Shown here piece by piece: positions 1 to 9,005 of a stretch of 64,000 nucleotides of DNA. Position 1 is the stretch's first letter, and each line of letters starts with the position of its first letter. The notes beneath the pieces were generated by a model. It worked only from the letters and a program-made list of their open reading frames with translations, was not told where the DNA came from and did no database searches. Both the position numbers and the translations under genes were made by a program. Source of the DNA: JAPOUP01 sp965199865 (GTDB lineage: Bacteria > Pseudomonadota > Alphaproteobacteria > Rhodobacterales > Rhodobacteraceae); NCBI GenBank assembly GCA_965199865.1, contig CBDATU010000014.1:1-64000 (forward strand), given 5' to 3'.

Positions 1-1002
1 TGCTGACCTGTGATGGTACGAAGACCGGAGATTGGCGATATTGTTGCAAATGGTCACACTACGCATCGCAGGTGTATTGATGTCAGGTGCCTAGATTGTC
101 GGATGGCGGGTGCCGCCCAAATGGTCATTCGTTGCCGGTTGCACATGATGAATGACATGTTTTGCGTGCCATCTGCAGAGTTCCCAACCTGGTGTCGGCG
201 ACCCCGAGCCGAAAATCCCGATCTCGTGTCAACCTCCATCTGTCGCCAGTGTCCTCTAGGGACTCTCTGGGAAATCGATATTCGACGGCATCGTCATGAC
301 AAATGTCTGCCAGTGACCAGTTTTCTCGACCCGTAAACCTTGCTCCGGAGAATGATCCCCAAGCCAAGTAACACAAATCGAATCTACCGTCATGAAACCT
401 TGTCGATCTTGCAAAGCTGAAACTCGGACAGCCCTGCGCATTCGCCAGGAATGATGTCCTGCAGGATTCTTGCGGCGAGTCTCGGTGCGATGGCTTACAG
501 GATCAGGAGAAACTGCCGACATTGAGCCGAATCCGCCAGTTTTTCATTGAAATTGGATCCCGATTATGCAAATCATGAGCTTCAATTGGTCAGATTCGGC
601 CTGTCACTGCGAATATATCGGAGATTTGGGATCCCTAAAGCTTCGTGTTCAACCCCGCACAAGGAGGATATCATGACATTTCCCGTTTCGGTCTGACCGC
701 AATGTCTGCGACCAGGATCGGACTTGGCGCGCATGCCGCAAACAGTTCAGCATCGTGACCTTTGCCCCGCTACAGCACCACACAAACACCATAATGTTCA
801 GGTGGAACGGCAAGGAATTCGAAACGCGCTCTAATGGATCGCTATCCATCAGGACCGGAAGACCCAGGACAGCAGAACGCGCAGACTGGAGTCAAATTTC
901 CGTTGGGTTCATGCGCCAGGGATCCCAGGTCGTTACCACCATTCCAGACCTTTCGCCGCAGGACCGGACTGTCATGTCGGCACAACGGAGGAATTGCAGA
1001 CA
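1..1002. other. Intergenic stretch with operator-like palindromes, no recognised gene
   Basis: I recognise no protein in any of the six frames here; the open frames are short and have no familiar motif. The right part must hold the promoter of the hydrolase gene that starts at 1003. Three GGATCC-centred palindromes lie in it (about 552-564, 624-639 and 916-929); the best is listed separately. The stretch may also hold the end of an eroded gene that I cannot identify. Confidence 0.5.
624..639. promoter_or_regulatory. Candidate operator, ATTTGGGATCCCTAAA palindrome
   Basis: Near-perfect dyad TTTGGGATCCCTAAA about 370 bases before the hydrolase start. Related copies lie at 552-564 (ATTGGATCCCGAT) and 916-929 (CCAGGGATCCCAGG). 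The same core recurs twice upstream of the TAXI binding-protein gene at the far end of this gene block. Dyads of this size suit a FadR-type GntR or similar dimeric repressor, but the cognate regulator is not in the window. Confidence 0.45.
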
Positions 1003-2304
1003 ATGCACCCTGAACTGAAGGCCCATCCCGAATACTTCAGAAAGGAAGTCGTCCAGCTTGCCGATAACGTCTATCAGGCGTTCGGATTCGCGGCTTCCAA
1101 TGTCTACATGATCGTGGGCGACGATGGCATCGTCATCGTGGACACCACTGAAACAACAGCGGCTGCCGAAAACGTTCTGGCCGAGTTCCGCAAGATCACC
1201 AAGCTGCCCGTCAAGGCGATCATTCTGACCCATTCACATCGAGATCACGTTTCCGGTGCAAGTGTGTTCGCCGACGGTGGCAATCCTGACATTCTTGCGA
1301 GTGACAGGCCCTCCGGGGATTCCCTGATTGAGGCGGGAGCGCATCCTCGGGCAACAAAGGCACAGCAGGCGCGCACCAGGCGTCAGTTCGGTATCGGGCT
1401 GTCCTACCCGGATGAAATCATCGGTATCGGTGTTGGGCCAGGCGACCGCCCGCTGAAAGGCATGGGCGCGGGTATTCTCGAACCAACCCGACGCATTGGA
1501 GACGACGGCGAGAAAGTCTCACTATGTGGCGTGGATCTGGAGCTGGTAATGGCTCCGGGCGAAACCCCCGACCACATGGTGGTCTGGTATCCCGCCAGGA
1601 AGCTCCTGATCAGCGGTGACAACTATTACCGATCCTTTCCCAATCTCTATGCAATTCGTGGAACGGAATACCGCGATTTCGACACTTGGGCGGATACGCT
1701 CGATCAACTGATGGCGTTTGAACCAGAGGTGCTGGCTCCAGGGCATACCAAAGCGCTATTTGGCGCAGCGCACATCAAGGCGGTTCTAACGGATTACCGC
1801 GATGCCATTCGCCACGTCATTGATGAAACCCGTAACGGCATGGATGCGGGCCTGACCATGGATCAACTGGCGCAGAGCGTAAAACTGCCGCCGGACCTGG
1901 CTGAGAAGCCCTATCTACGTGAATATTATGGTCGGGTGGATTTCGCCGTGCGTGCCTATTTCGTCGGCACGATGGGGTGGTTCGATGGGAACCCGACATC
2001 GCTGAGTCCATTGTCGCCAGGTGATGAGGCTGAACGCCTCATTAAACTGGTCGGCGGTGCCGACGCGGTTCTGGCAGAAGTGGAACGGGCGAGGGGCGAC
2101 GGCGATTATCAATGGGCGTTGCAACTGATCGACCGGCTGATCTTCGCGGACCAGGATCGTGACAGAGCCCTGAAGCTCAAGGCTGTCCTCCTGCGTGAGC
2201 ACGCTGTTGGGCAGATCAACTGCCCGACGCGGCACTACTATATCCAGAGCGCGAAAGAACTGGAGCGAATCAGTCCTGAAAATTCAGGCAGCTCGGTCGA
2301 TTGA
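1003..2304 (+). CDS. Metallo-beta-lactamase-fold hydrolase, alkylsulfatase (SdsA1/BDS1)-like, short form
   Basis: The N-terminal half is a metallo-beta-lactamase domain with the zinc motif HSHRDH at about residues 77-82, followed by a second metal-ligand region (APGETPDH) and GDNYYRSFPN. The C-terminal half matches the alkylsulfatase dimerisation domain. SdsA1-type enzymes cleave sulfate from alkyl sulfates and usually exceed 600 residues with a C-terminal SCP2-like domain; this protein has about 433 residues and lacks that domain. I chose the ATG at 1003 because GGAGGA lies 11 bases upstream; an in-frame TTG at 994 is too close to that site. The P450 gene follows after 48 bases on the same strand, so the two are probably co-transcribed. 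No signal peptide is evident, so it is probably cytoplasmic. Sulfatase activity is inferred from family and from the sulfatase gene nearby; another MBL esterase function is possible. Confidence 0.82.
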   Translation: MHPELKAHPEYFRKEVVQLADNVYQAFGFAASNVYMIVGDDGIVIVDTTETTAAAENVLAEFRKITKLPVKAIILTHSHRDHVSGASVFADGGNPDILASDRPSGDSLIEAGAHPRATKAQQARTRRQFGIGLSYPDEIIGIGVGPGDRPLKGMGAGILEPTRRIGDDGEKVSLCGVDLELVMAPGETPDHMVVWYPARKLLISGDNYYRSFPNLYAIRGTEYRDFDTWADTLDQLMAFEPEVLAPGHTKALFGAAHIKAVLTDYRDAIRHVIDETRNGMDAGLTMDQLAQSVKLPPDLAEKPYLREYYGRVDFAVRAYFVGTMGWFDGNPTSLSPLSPGDEAERLIKLVGGADAVLAEVERARGDGDYQWALQLIDRLIFADQDRDRALKLKAVLLREHAVGQINCPTRHYYIQSAKELERISPENSGSSVD

Positions 2305-2352
2305 GCGTGACGGAATTGTGTAGACACCAACCATCCGATTGACGTCTCCTGG

Positions 2353-3525
2353 ATGACCTGTCCGAGCGATCCGGTAAACCTCTACGATGATGTTGTCATT
2401 CGCGATCCATGGCCGCACTATGCGCGTCTTCGGGCAAAGGGGCCTGTGGTCTGGATGGAGGCGTTGGGAAATTACGCATTCACCCAGTACGAGGTGGTCC
2501 GAAACGGTCTGCGCGACCACGACACCTTTGTTTCCGGCCTCGGTGCTGCAGCCGACGAATTTGGCTGCGCCTTCCAGCGTGGAAACGCCGTTGCTTCTGA
2601 TCCACCGCGCCACACCGACATTCGCCAGGCCATTCAACCACCGTTGCGACAGGAAAACGTTGCCGGACTGCGTCCCCATATCCAGAGCGCGGCAGACTCC
2701 ATTGTCGAAACCTGCATTGCAAGGGGAAGATGCGACGCGATTACCGACCTTGCGCAGCCGCTTCCATTGACAGTGGTGCGCGACCTCGTTGGTCTACCGG
2801 ATTTCGGTCGTGACAACATGCTGAAATGGGCCAGCGCCGCGTTCGACATGCAGGGAATTCAGAACGAACGTGGCAAGGCGGCTCGCACGACAATCGAGGA
2901 AATGCGCGCCTTCATCCTTCGCGATGCGACGCCAGATCGGCTGAAACAAGGCAGTTGGACACACAGGATAGTCGAACTGGCGGAGCAGGGTGAGATTGAT
3001 CCGGAACTCGTACCCTTCGCGATCAGGGATTACATCAATCCCAGCCTGGACACGACCATTTCTGCGATTGGCCACCTGATTTACCATATGGGATCTGACC
3101 GATCCATCTGGGACAGGCTGGAAGCAAACCCCTCTTTGGTAACCAATGCCGCCTATGAGGCAGTTCGGATCGGGACGCCAATTCGTTCGTTCAGTCGGCA
3201 CACAAAAAGGGATGTTGAGGTCTGTGGAACCACCCTACCCGAAGGCGCGCGTGTGATGATGCTCTATGCCTCGGCCAATCGCGACGAAGCGGTATTTCCC
3301 AACGCGGACCGCTTTGATGTTGAACGTCGCAATGCACGCAGACATCTGGGTTTCGGTGTCGGAATTCACATGTGCGTGGGCATGCATCTGGCGATTCTGG
3401 AAATCGAATGCCTGCTCCTTGCGATGATCAAACGGGTGAAGAGGCTTTCCCTGGGTACACCCACCGTTGCGATGAATAATACAATCTGCGCCTATTCCCG
3501 GTTACCCGTACAATTCGAGTGCTGA
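2353..3525 (+). CDS. Cytochrome P450
   Basis: A full-length soluble bacterial P450 of 390 residues. The heme-binding loop FGVGIHMCVG places the proximal cysteine at about residue 341. The K-helix ExxR is seen as EAVR, and the I-helix oxygen-activation segment as NPSLDTT, where the usual acidic-Thr pair is D-T. P450s of this class insert one oxygen into hydrophobic substrates such as terpenoids, sterols or alkyl chains, taking electrons from a ferredoxin and a reductase. Neither partner is encoded nearby, so it must borrow them. It follows the MBL hydrolase gene and converges on the sulfatase gene, which suggests oxidation of the compound that the neighbours import and desulfate. The substrate cannot be told from the sequence. 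Confidence 0.92.
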   Translation: MTCPSDPVNLYDDVVIRDPWPHYARLRAKGPVVWMEALGNYAFTQYEVVRNGLRDHDTFVSGLGAAADEFGCAFQRGNAVASDPPRHTDIRQAIQPPLRQENVAGLRPHIQSAADSIVETCIARGRCDAITDLAQPLPLTVVRDLVGLPDFGRDNMLKWASAAFDMQGIQNERGKAARTTIEEMRAFILRDATPDRLKQGSWTHRIVELAEQGEIDPELVPFAIRDYINPSLDTTISAIGHLIYHMGSDRSIWDRLEANPSLVTNAAYEAVRIGTPIRSFSRHTKRDVEVCGTTLPEGARVMMLYASANRDEAVFPNADRFDVERRNARRHLGFGVGIHMCVGMHLAILEIECLLLAMIKRVKRLSLGTPTVAMNNTICAYSRLPVQFEC

Positions 3526-3591
3526 TTTCGTCTGTCGCCTCAATATGTCAAAGGAAGCGCTGGTAATCCTCAGATCCGGGCTGGCTTGCCG

Positions 3592-5175
3592 TTAGGCCTC
3601 GGAAGTTGGAAGAGGAACACGGTCGGCAACCGCGATTTCCAGCTCGGCGAGCCGTTCGATCAGGCAGGCCTTGACCTCTGCATGCGGCCCGCTGTTCCAG
3701 AGGTTTGTCATCTCGCCGGGGTCCTCCTTAAGGTCAAAGAGCTCATTCTGGCACTTACCGAGATACATGGAAAGACGCCAACGGTCATGGATGATCGTAT
3801 GTACGCGGGGTCGGGGACCGAACGCTTCCTGCGTACGCTGTGTTTCGTACTGGATATGGGCTGCCTGGCGTCCTTCACCACCTGCGACTGACATGATTTT
3901 GCCCTGCATGCCGATTGATGCCTCAACCTTCGCATGTTCCAGAATCGTCGTGCCGATATCGAGCGTCTGCGCAAGCTCATCTGAACGCTCGCCCTTGAGG
4001 CCCTTTGGGTCCGCCCAGATAAAGGGTACATGGGTGAGGCTGTCGTATTGCTCCGCTCCCTTGAACAGAAGTCGATGTTCGCCCAGATGATCGCCGTGAT
4101 CTGAAGTAAAGATCTGGACGGTGCTGTTAGCAGGATCCGCGTCCTTTGCAGCTGCCCGGACCTTGCCAACCGCATCGTCAATCATGGTGATCATACCGCA
4201 GGTGAGGGCCCGAGCTTCCAGCGCCTCCCTTTCCGACACGGCGAGGGTGTGTCCGGTCCTTTGACCAAGTGACCTGTCGCGTGCGCGATCACGCTCCGCG
4301 ATCCTGACATATTCCGGTGGATCCCAATCATCTGCGGAATAGGCCGATGGAACCGGCATGTCTTCGGGCTGATACATATCCCAATACTTGCCAGGTGGGT
4401 TGAACGGGTGGTGCGGGTCCGGGAAAGAAACCATCAGGAAAAATGGTTTCGGGTTGCCTTCTCGCGCCCTCAGCCATTCGCTGGCCCGCTCGGCAATGTA
4501 ATTTGTGGAGTAGTATTCTTCCGGGACCTTCGTACGGATGGCCTGTGGGCAGATGTAATCATGCGGAAACTGAACGTCGCGCCCCCTAAGGGGCATCACT
4601 TCTGGTGCCTGACGAGCTAGCCATCGCTCATAATCGCCGCCGTTCATCGTGCCGTGCCGTACGACCGAGTCATAGTGATCGAATCCATAGAAAGGTGTTG
4701 GGACCTTTGGGTTCTCCTGCATCCAGAATTTCTGACGCTCATACTGATAGGCGTCATTGTCCAGATCCGATCGCACCGCCTGGGCCAGGTCCTCAGGCGG
4801 AGCCTGAAAGCCCTCGCGATCTACAGGCGGTTCGATCTGAACGGCCCAATCGGTCACATTCTGAAGATGGCTCTTTCCAATGAGGGCGGTGTCGTATCCT
4901 GCTGCCCGCAGAAGTTCAACAAAAGTGACATGGTCATGCGCCAACGGAACACCGAGGGATCTTACTCCGTGGCTGGAAGGCATGCGACACGTCATCAGGC
5001 TGGCACGGTTCGGCATGCAGACAGGTGAGGCGACATAGAACCGATTATGGTTCACTCCCTCGGCCGCCATCTGGTCGATATTCGGCGTCTGCAGAACCGG
5101 GTGGCCATTGCAGCCCAGATGATCGAACCGCTGCTGGTCCGTGATGAAGAGAATGTAGCTGGGACGTGAGGTCAT
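3592..5175 (-). CDS. Type I (formylglycine-dependent) sulfatase
   Basis: This is an alkaline-phosphatase-superfamily sulfatase of 527 residues. The N-terminal metal site reads FITDQQR. The active-site signature C-M-P-N-R (C-x-P-x-R) sits near residue 53; its cysteine must be converted to formylglycine to hydrolyse sulfate esters. A later SDHGDHLGEH segment supplies further metal ligands. There is no signal peptide, so it probably acts in the cytoplasm after substrate uptake. I chose the ATG at 5175; a GTG four codons upstream is possible. It lies 21 bases after the TRAP permease gene on the same strand, so transporter and sulfatase probably form one operon. The only formylglycine-generating enzyme gene in the window (about 36.4-37.3 kb) is frameshifted, so activation must rely on another copy. 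Confidence 0.9.
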   Translation of the reverse strand: MTSRPSYILFITDQQRFDHLGCNGHPVLQTPNIDQMAAEGVNHNRFYVASPVCMPNRASLMTCRMPSSHGVRSLGVPLAHDHVTFVELLRAAGYDTALIGKSHLQNVTDWAVQIEPPVDREGFQAPPEDLAQAVRSDLDNDAYQYERQKFWMQENPKVPTPFYGFDHYDSVVRHGTMNGGDYERWLARQAPEVMPLRGRDVQFPHDYICPQAIRTKVPEEYYSTNYIAERASEWLRAREGNPKPFFLMVSFPDPHHPFNPPGKYWDMYQPEDMPVPSAYSADDWDPPEYVRIAERDRARDRSLGQRTGHTLAVSEREALEARALTCGMITMIDDAVGKVRAAAKDADPANSTVQIFTSDHGDHLGEHRLLFKGAEQYDSLTHVPFIWADPKGLKGERSDELAQTLDIGTTILEHAKVEASIGMQGKIMSVAGGEGRQAAHIQYETQRTQEAFGPRPRVHTIIHDRWRLSMYLGKCQNELFDLKEDPGEMTNLWNSGPHAEVKACLIERLAELEIAVADRVPLPTSEA

Positions 5176-5196
5176 CCAATCACCCACTTAATGAGT

Positions 5197-7548
5197 CTAT
5201 TGAGGCTGCATCGCCGTCCGGCTGCGAAAAAAGTGTAACGCGATGACCACGAATCCGATGGCCAGGGCTGGAAGATAGGCTTCGGCAGGGCGAGACATGA
5301 TGCAAACGGCGATGACCAGACGGGCAGCAACCTCGATTCCAGCCAGGGCCCTGTGATCGAAAGCCGCCAGGGCACTTGAAACCAGGTAAAGCGCCACCGC
5401 CAGACGCATGATCAGGAACAGCAGCCAGCCGCCGTCAATCGTACCGTCATATCCGGCCAGGAAGCCACCGGTTCCAGGGTCCAGAACGGCTTTGTCGATC
5501 AGGAGAAGCTCCGGGTATACGGCGAACACAAAGGGAATGGTGAACATCACTATTCCTGACTTGACAGCTGAGAAACCGGTTCTCATCGGGTCGGCATGGG
5601 TGATCGTTGAAGCGGCGAAGGCCGCCAGCGCCACCGGCGGTGTTATGGCTGAGGCAACCGCAAAGTAGAAGATGAACATGTGCGATGTAAAGGTTGCGAT
5701 ACCAATTCCCACCAGCATCGGACCCATCAATAGGGCGACATTGATATAGGCCGGAACCGCGGGCATACCCATTCCAAGCAGCACGGCCAGAAGCATCGTC
5801 AGCATCAGTGCGAAGAGCTGAAATTCGATTGATCCGCTCGAAATCTCGAATGACTTGAGGAAGCCCAGAACATCCACTGCCACAAATTTGGCGAACCCGG
5901 TAAAGTTCAGGCAGACATCGATCACGGTCACCGCAAGAAACATCAGGTAAAGCGTAGAAAGCGTGATGCCGGCCTGTGCAAGTCCGTCGAAGACCTTTCC
6001 AGGGTGAGCGCGAAATTCCCTGTCGAGAAACATCAGTACCAGCAGCAGGAACACTGCCCACCAACCGGCCGCGCTGGCGTCTCCGGCGGCATTCTGGAAA
6101 AGCTCGATGATCCAGGGCATTGATATGACTTTGCAGGCCTCGCCATTCGTCTCCACAACGGCGCCGAGCAGGATCGACACCCAGCTACAGCCCACTGAAT
6201 CCTTGGGCGTAAGAAGTAGAACGAGAACCAGCAGAACCGGAGCGAAAATCTGGACGAGATGAAGGCGATCCTCACGGTTCAGACGCATGTCATCGGGCAG
6301 CTCGCCGATCGCCTGAATGTTCTGTTTGCGTGCCTGGAAAATGACCGACAGAAACAGGCAGAAGAAGTAGAAAAGCGCAGGGATTGCGGCCGCGATGATT
6401 ATCTCCCGATATGGAACACCGGTCAGCGATGCCATGATGAAGGCCGCTACACCCATGATTGGTGGCATGATCGATCCACCGGAAGATGCTGCAGCCTCGA
6501 CACCGCCTGCAAATACTTTCGAGAACCCACGCTTGAGCATCATTGGGATCGTAAGAACACCCGTCGACAGCACATTCACGACGGGCCCTCCCGTAATCGT
6601 GCCGAACATGGCTGATGACACGACCGCCGCATGAGCTGGCCCTCCGCGCAGATTTCGCGTTAGCGAAAAGGCAAGCTTGATCAACGCCTGCCCTCCTGCG
6701 CATCTGCCAAACAGCGCACCAAGGATGATGTAGGGAAAGACCAGCAGCAACAGCACGTTGAGGAAACGACCCAGGAACCCCGCAGTGTTGTTAACGAGAG
6801 CGTCGCGTACGAATTCGCGGCCTGACGTGAGGCTTCGAGGCTCCTCACTGCTCAGAATCGTGATGAGGTACTTGTTCTGCCCATCAGCGCCGAAGAAGTA
6901 CCAGTTCATTGTGGTGACAAACGTGTAGGTTGCGATCAGGATCGAAACCAATACCAATGGAAATCCCCAAACCTTGATGTTGTAGGCCAGAAACACTATG
7001 GTTGCTCCGAACAGGATTGGCGGCAACAATTCTCGCGTGGTGTTCAGGCAGGTTGGATCATCGGCGGTTTCAGGGATCGGCAATCCAAGGAGTTCCGCAT
7101 ATTCGACATCGGCCTTCAGGGCCTCTGCCACCAGGCGTTCCCGATCGCCGGTAAACACATCGTAAAGACAGACAGCTTCAAGCTCGATCAGATAGCTGGC
7201 CGAAATCGTCGCGGCAGCGATCACCAGGGCAATGTCCAGAAACAGGCCAAATCGCCTACGGATGGGAGGCCTGTCTGACCAACTGCGCCACATGGAGTGT
7301 TTCAGCGCGACGATTAGCATCATCCATAGGAAAATTATGGGATAAAGCCATTCGGTCGGAAATCTTCTGACCTTAAAAAAATCAACGCCGGTTACGGATC
7401 TCCACAATTCATCCCAGCCTGGAATGGCGGGCGTGACATTCAGGAGGCCGGCAAGCACCAACAATAGACCCAACCAGTAAACCAGCCGGTCCACGGATGA
7501 GCTGGATTTTGCCGACGGTTGCCCCAGAGATTGTTCCTGATTGGCCAT
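5197..7548 (-). CDS. TRAP transporter permease, fused 4TM/12TM type (TAXI-associated)
   Basis: A large integral membrane protein of about 783 residues with hydrophobic segments over almost its whole length. It is a fusion of the small (DctQ-like) and large (DctM-like) TRAP membrane subunits, the usual form in TAXI-type systems. DctM-like signatures include the Gly/Pro-rich stretches GTITGGPVVNV, SSGGSIMPPIMG and GMGMPAVPAY. TRAP carriers use an ion gradient to import a ligand handed over by a periplasmic binding protein. The frame is open upstream to 7704, but the ATG at 7548 (start MANQEQ) removes overlap with the binding-protein gene and gives a normal N-terminus. Gene order binding protein, permease, sulfatase suggests uptake of a sulfated organic anion. 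Confidence 0.9.
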   Translation of the reverse strand: MANQEQSLGQPSAKSSSSVDRLVYWLGLLLVLAGLLNVTPAIPGWDELWRSVTGVDFFKVRRFPTEWLYPIIFLWMMLIVALKHSMWRSWSDRPPIRRRFGLFLDIALVIAAATISASYLIELEAVCLYDVFTGDRERLVAEALKADVEYAELLGLPIPETADDPTCLNTTRELLPPILFGATIVFLAYNIKVWGFPLVLVSILIATYTFVTTMNWYFFGADGQNKYLITILSSEEPRSLTSGREFVRDALVNNTAGFLGRFLNVLLLLVFPYIILGALFGRCAGGQALIKLAFSLTRNLRGGPAHAAVVSSAMFGTITGGPVVNVLSTGVLTIPMMLKRGFSKVFAGGVEAAASSGGSIMPPIMGVAAFIMASLTGVPYREIIIAAAIPALFYFFCLFLSVIFQARKQNIQAIGELPDDMRLNREDRLHLVQIFAPVLLVLVLLLTPKDSVGCSWVSILLGAVVETNGEACKVISMPWIIELFQNAAGDASAAGWWAVFLLLVLMFLDREFRAHPGKVFDGLAQAGITLSTLYLMFLAVTVIDVCLNFTGFAKFVAVDVLGFLKSFEISSGSIEFQLFALMLTMLLAVLLGMGMPAVPAYINVALLMGPMLVGIGIATFTSHMFIFYFAVASAITPPVALAAFAASTITHADPMRTGFSAVKSGIVMFTIPFVFAVYPELLLIDKAVLDPGTGGFLAGYDGTIDGGWLLFLIMRLAVALYLVSSALAAFDHRALAGIEVAARLVIAVCIMSRPAEAYLPALAIGFVVIALHFFRSRTAMQPQ

Positions 7549-7639
7549 ATCGACTCGGTCTGGTGAATTCTGCACGAAAGGGTAGAAAATATTGCGGGCG
7601 GCATCCATGGCCGCCCGACACTGAAATTGACCTGGGCGC

Positions 7640-8695
7640 TTAAGGCTTAGCGCAGTCCGGAACCGTGTATCCCGCTTCTTCCCAGGCGCGTACGGCACCG
7701 ACATGGAATTTAACCGGGTTTGGTCCGCACAGGCCAGAAACCTTGGTATCCAGAATACCGAAGTTCAGCGAGCCCATGAATGGTGCCAGGGCTTTGTGGC
7801 CATCGAGGTTTTCGATATGCGCCTTGGTCAGTTGATAGGCTATCTCTGCATCCATGCTTCTGTTAACGAAGTCGCCGCCAACCACCGACATTGCGCGGAA
7901 CGTGTCATCCTCTGAAACGACCGTCCAGCCATCGCCAAGGCTTGCCTCAAGATCCGCAACTGGCATGGTAAACGCCGTTGAGCCTGGCTTGTTCAGAAGT
8001 TTCTGACCTGCTTCGGTTTCGAAAACGTCCTTTGGAAGCGAATATATGGTCATCGCTCCCGCAGCACCTGCGCGTGTGATCCTGGGCCCGGGAAACATGG
8101 CCGGGATCACAGCCGCATCAGCGGTTCCGTCAATGATTGCCGAAGCGACCTGGTTCCAGCTAACCGTGACGGATTCGTAGTCTTCATCAAACTTTGATCC
8201 GCCAAAGAGCTGGATTAGGGCTCGCGAGTTTGTGGTGGCAGCGCCGCGGGGCGGACCATTCAGGACTTTTCGGCCCTTCAGGTCGTCCCAGCCCGCAATT
8301 CCTTTGGCATCGTATGCGTACATTGTGAAAATACTGAATGTGTACGGATAGAGCAGCTGAACGTTAGGTCCGATTTCGGCACCTTTCTCCTTTCCCAGGC
8401 TGGCATATGGACCAGCGGCCCTGGTTAGCATGAATGGTAGAATGAAGGGACCATTGGCAATGTCGATCTTCCCTTCAGCAAGGGCCTGGATGTAGTTGGT
8501 TCCGGTCTGACCATCTTTCAACTGAATATTCGCGATGCCACGATCCGCCGCATATTCAACCAGAGCTGTAGCAGTGAGGCCGGCCGTGGTGCCGGCCCCG
8601 GCTGTATTCGACGTTAGGTTGACCTGGGCCAGTGCAGCTGAAGCACAAAGCGTGGTCGTTGCGGCGAGTGCCGACAGTTTACACATTCTGAACAT
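7640..8695 (-). CDS. TAXI family TRAP transporter solute-binding protein
   Basis: A periplasmic binding protein of about 351 residues. A signal peptide starts at the ATG at 8695 (MFRMCKLSALAATTTLCASA), with likely cleavage after ALA. A GAGGGAGA ribosome-binding site stands just upstream, which is why I prefer this start to the longer open frame reaching 8788. The mature N-terminus reads NLTSNTAGAGTTAGLTA, a Gly/Thr-rich region typical of TAXI proteins. It would capture a solute in the periplasm and deliver it to the fused permease encoded next. It is the first gene of the minus-strand operon. Two GGGATCC-centred palindromes lie in its upstream region and match those before the hydrolase-P450 genes, suggesting shared control. 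The ligand is unknown. Confidence 0.88.
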   Translation of the reverse strand: MFRMCKLSALAATTTLCASAALAQVNLTSNTAGAGTTAGLTATALVEYAADRGIANIQLKDGQTGTNYIQALAEGKIDIANGPFILPFMLTRAAGPYASLGKEKGAEIGPNVQLLYPYTFSIFTMYAYDAKGIAGWDDLKGRKVLNGPPRGAATTNSRALIQLFGGSKFDEDYESVTVSWNQVASAIIDGTADAAVIPAMFPGPRITRAGAAGAMTIYSLPKDVFETEAGQKLLNKPGSTAFTMPVADLEASLGDGWTVVSEDDTFRAMSVVGGDFVNRSMDAEIAYQLTKAHIENLDGHKALAPFMGSLNFGILDTKVSGLCGPNPVKFHVGAVRAWEEAGYTVPDCAKP

Positions 8696-8884
8696 TCCAT
8701 TCTCCCTCTGTTTTCGTTGGGTGCACATCCTGCCGACTTTCGTTCGCGGGATGTAGCCTCTTTCGGACCGCCTGTTCCATGTAGACATCAGTTGCCTTTG
8801 GGCACCAGGTGCAAGTCCTTGTCCGGACGCATTGTCCGCGCTGATTTCATGCTCCTGACAATTCGATCTGAATCATCAGCTATC

Positions 8885-8902
8885 TAATCCGGGATCCCAA
8901 AG
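8885..8902. promoter_or_regulatory. Candidate operator, GGGATCCC palindrome upstream of TAXI binding protein
   Basis: TAATCCGGGATCCCAAAG has a perfect GGGATCCC core with a good AAAG right half. It lies about 190 bases before the TAXI gene start and matches the palindrome at 624-639. With the copy 60 bases away it forms a pair, as upstream of the hydrolase gene. Confidence 0.45.
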
Positions 8903-8947
8903 TCAAGCAGTTTTCCGCTAGCAGGCGGTAGAATCAAAATGCCATAC

Positions 8948-8963
8948 AATTTGGGATCCTAGG
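8948..8963. promoter_or_regulatory. Candidate operator, second TTTGGGATCC copy
   Basis: AATTTGGGATCCTAGG shares ATTTGGGATCC exactly with the site at 624-634. It is about 255 bases upstream of the TAXI gene start and 62 bases from the first copy. Sites at both ends of the hydrolase-P450-sulfatase-TRAP block point to one regulator. Confidence 0.45.
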
Positions 8964-9005
8964 CGCTAAACTCCCGCTTCCAAATTGGCCAGAAGTGGTT
9001 TTGGG

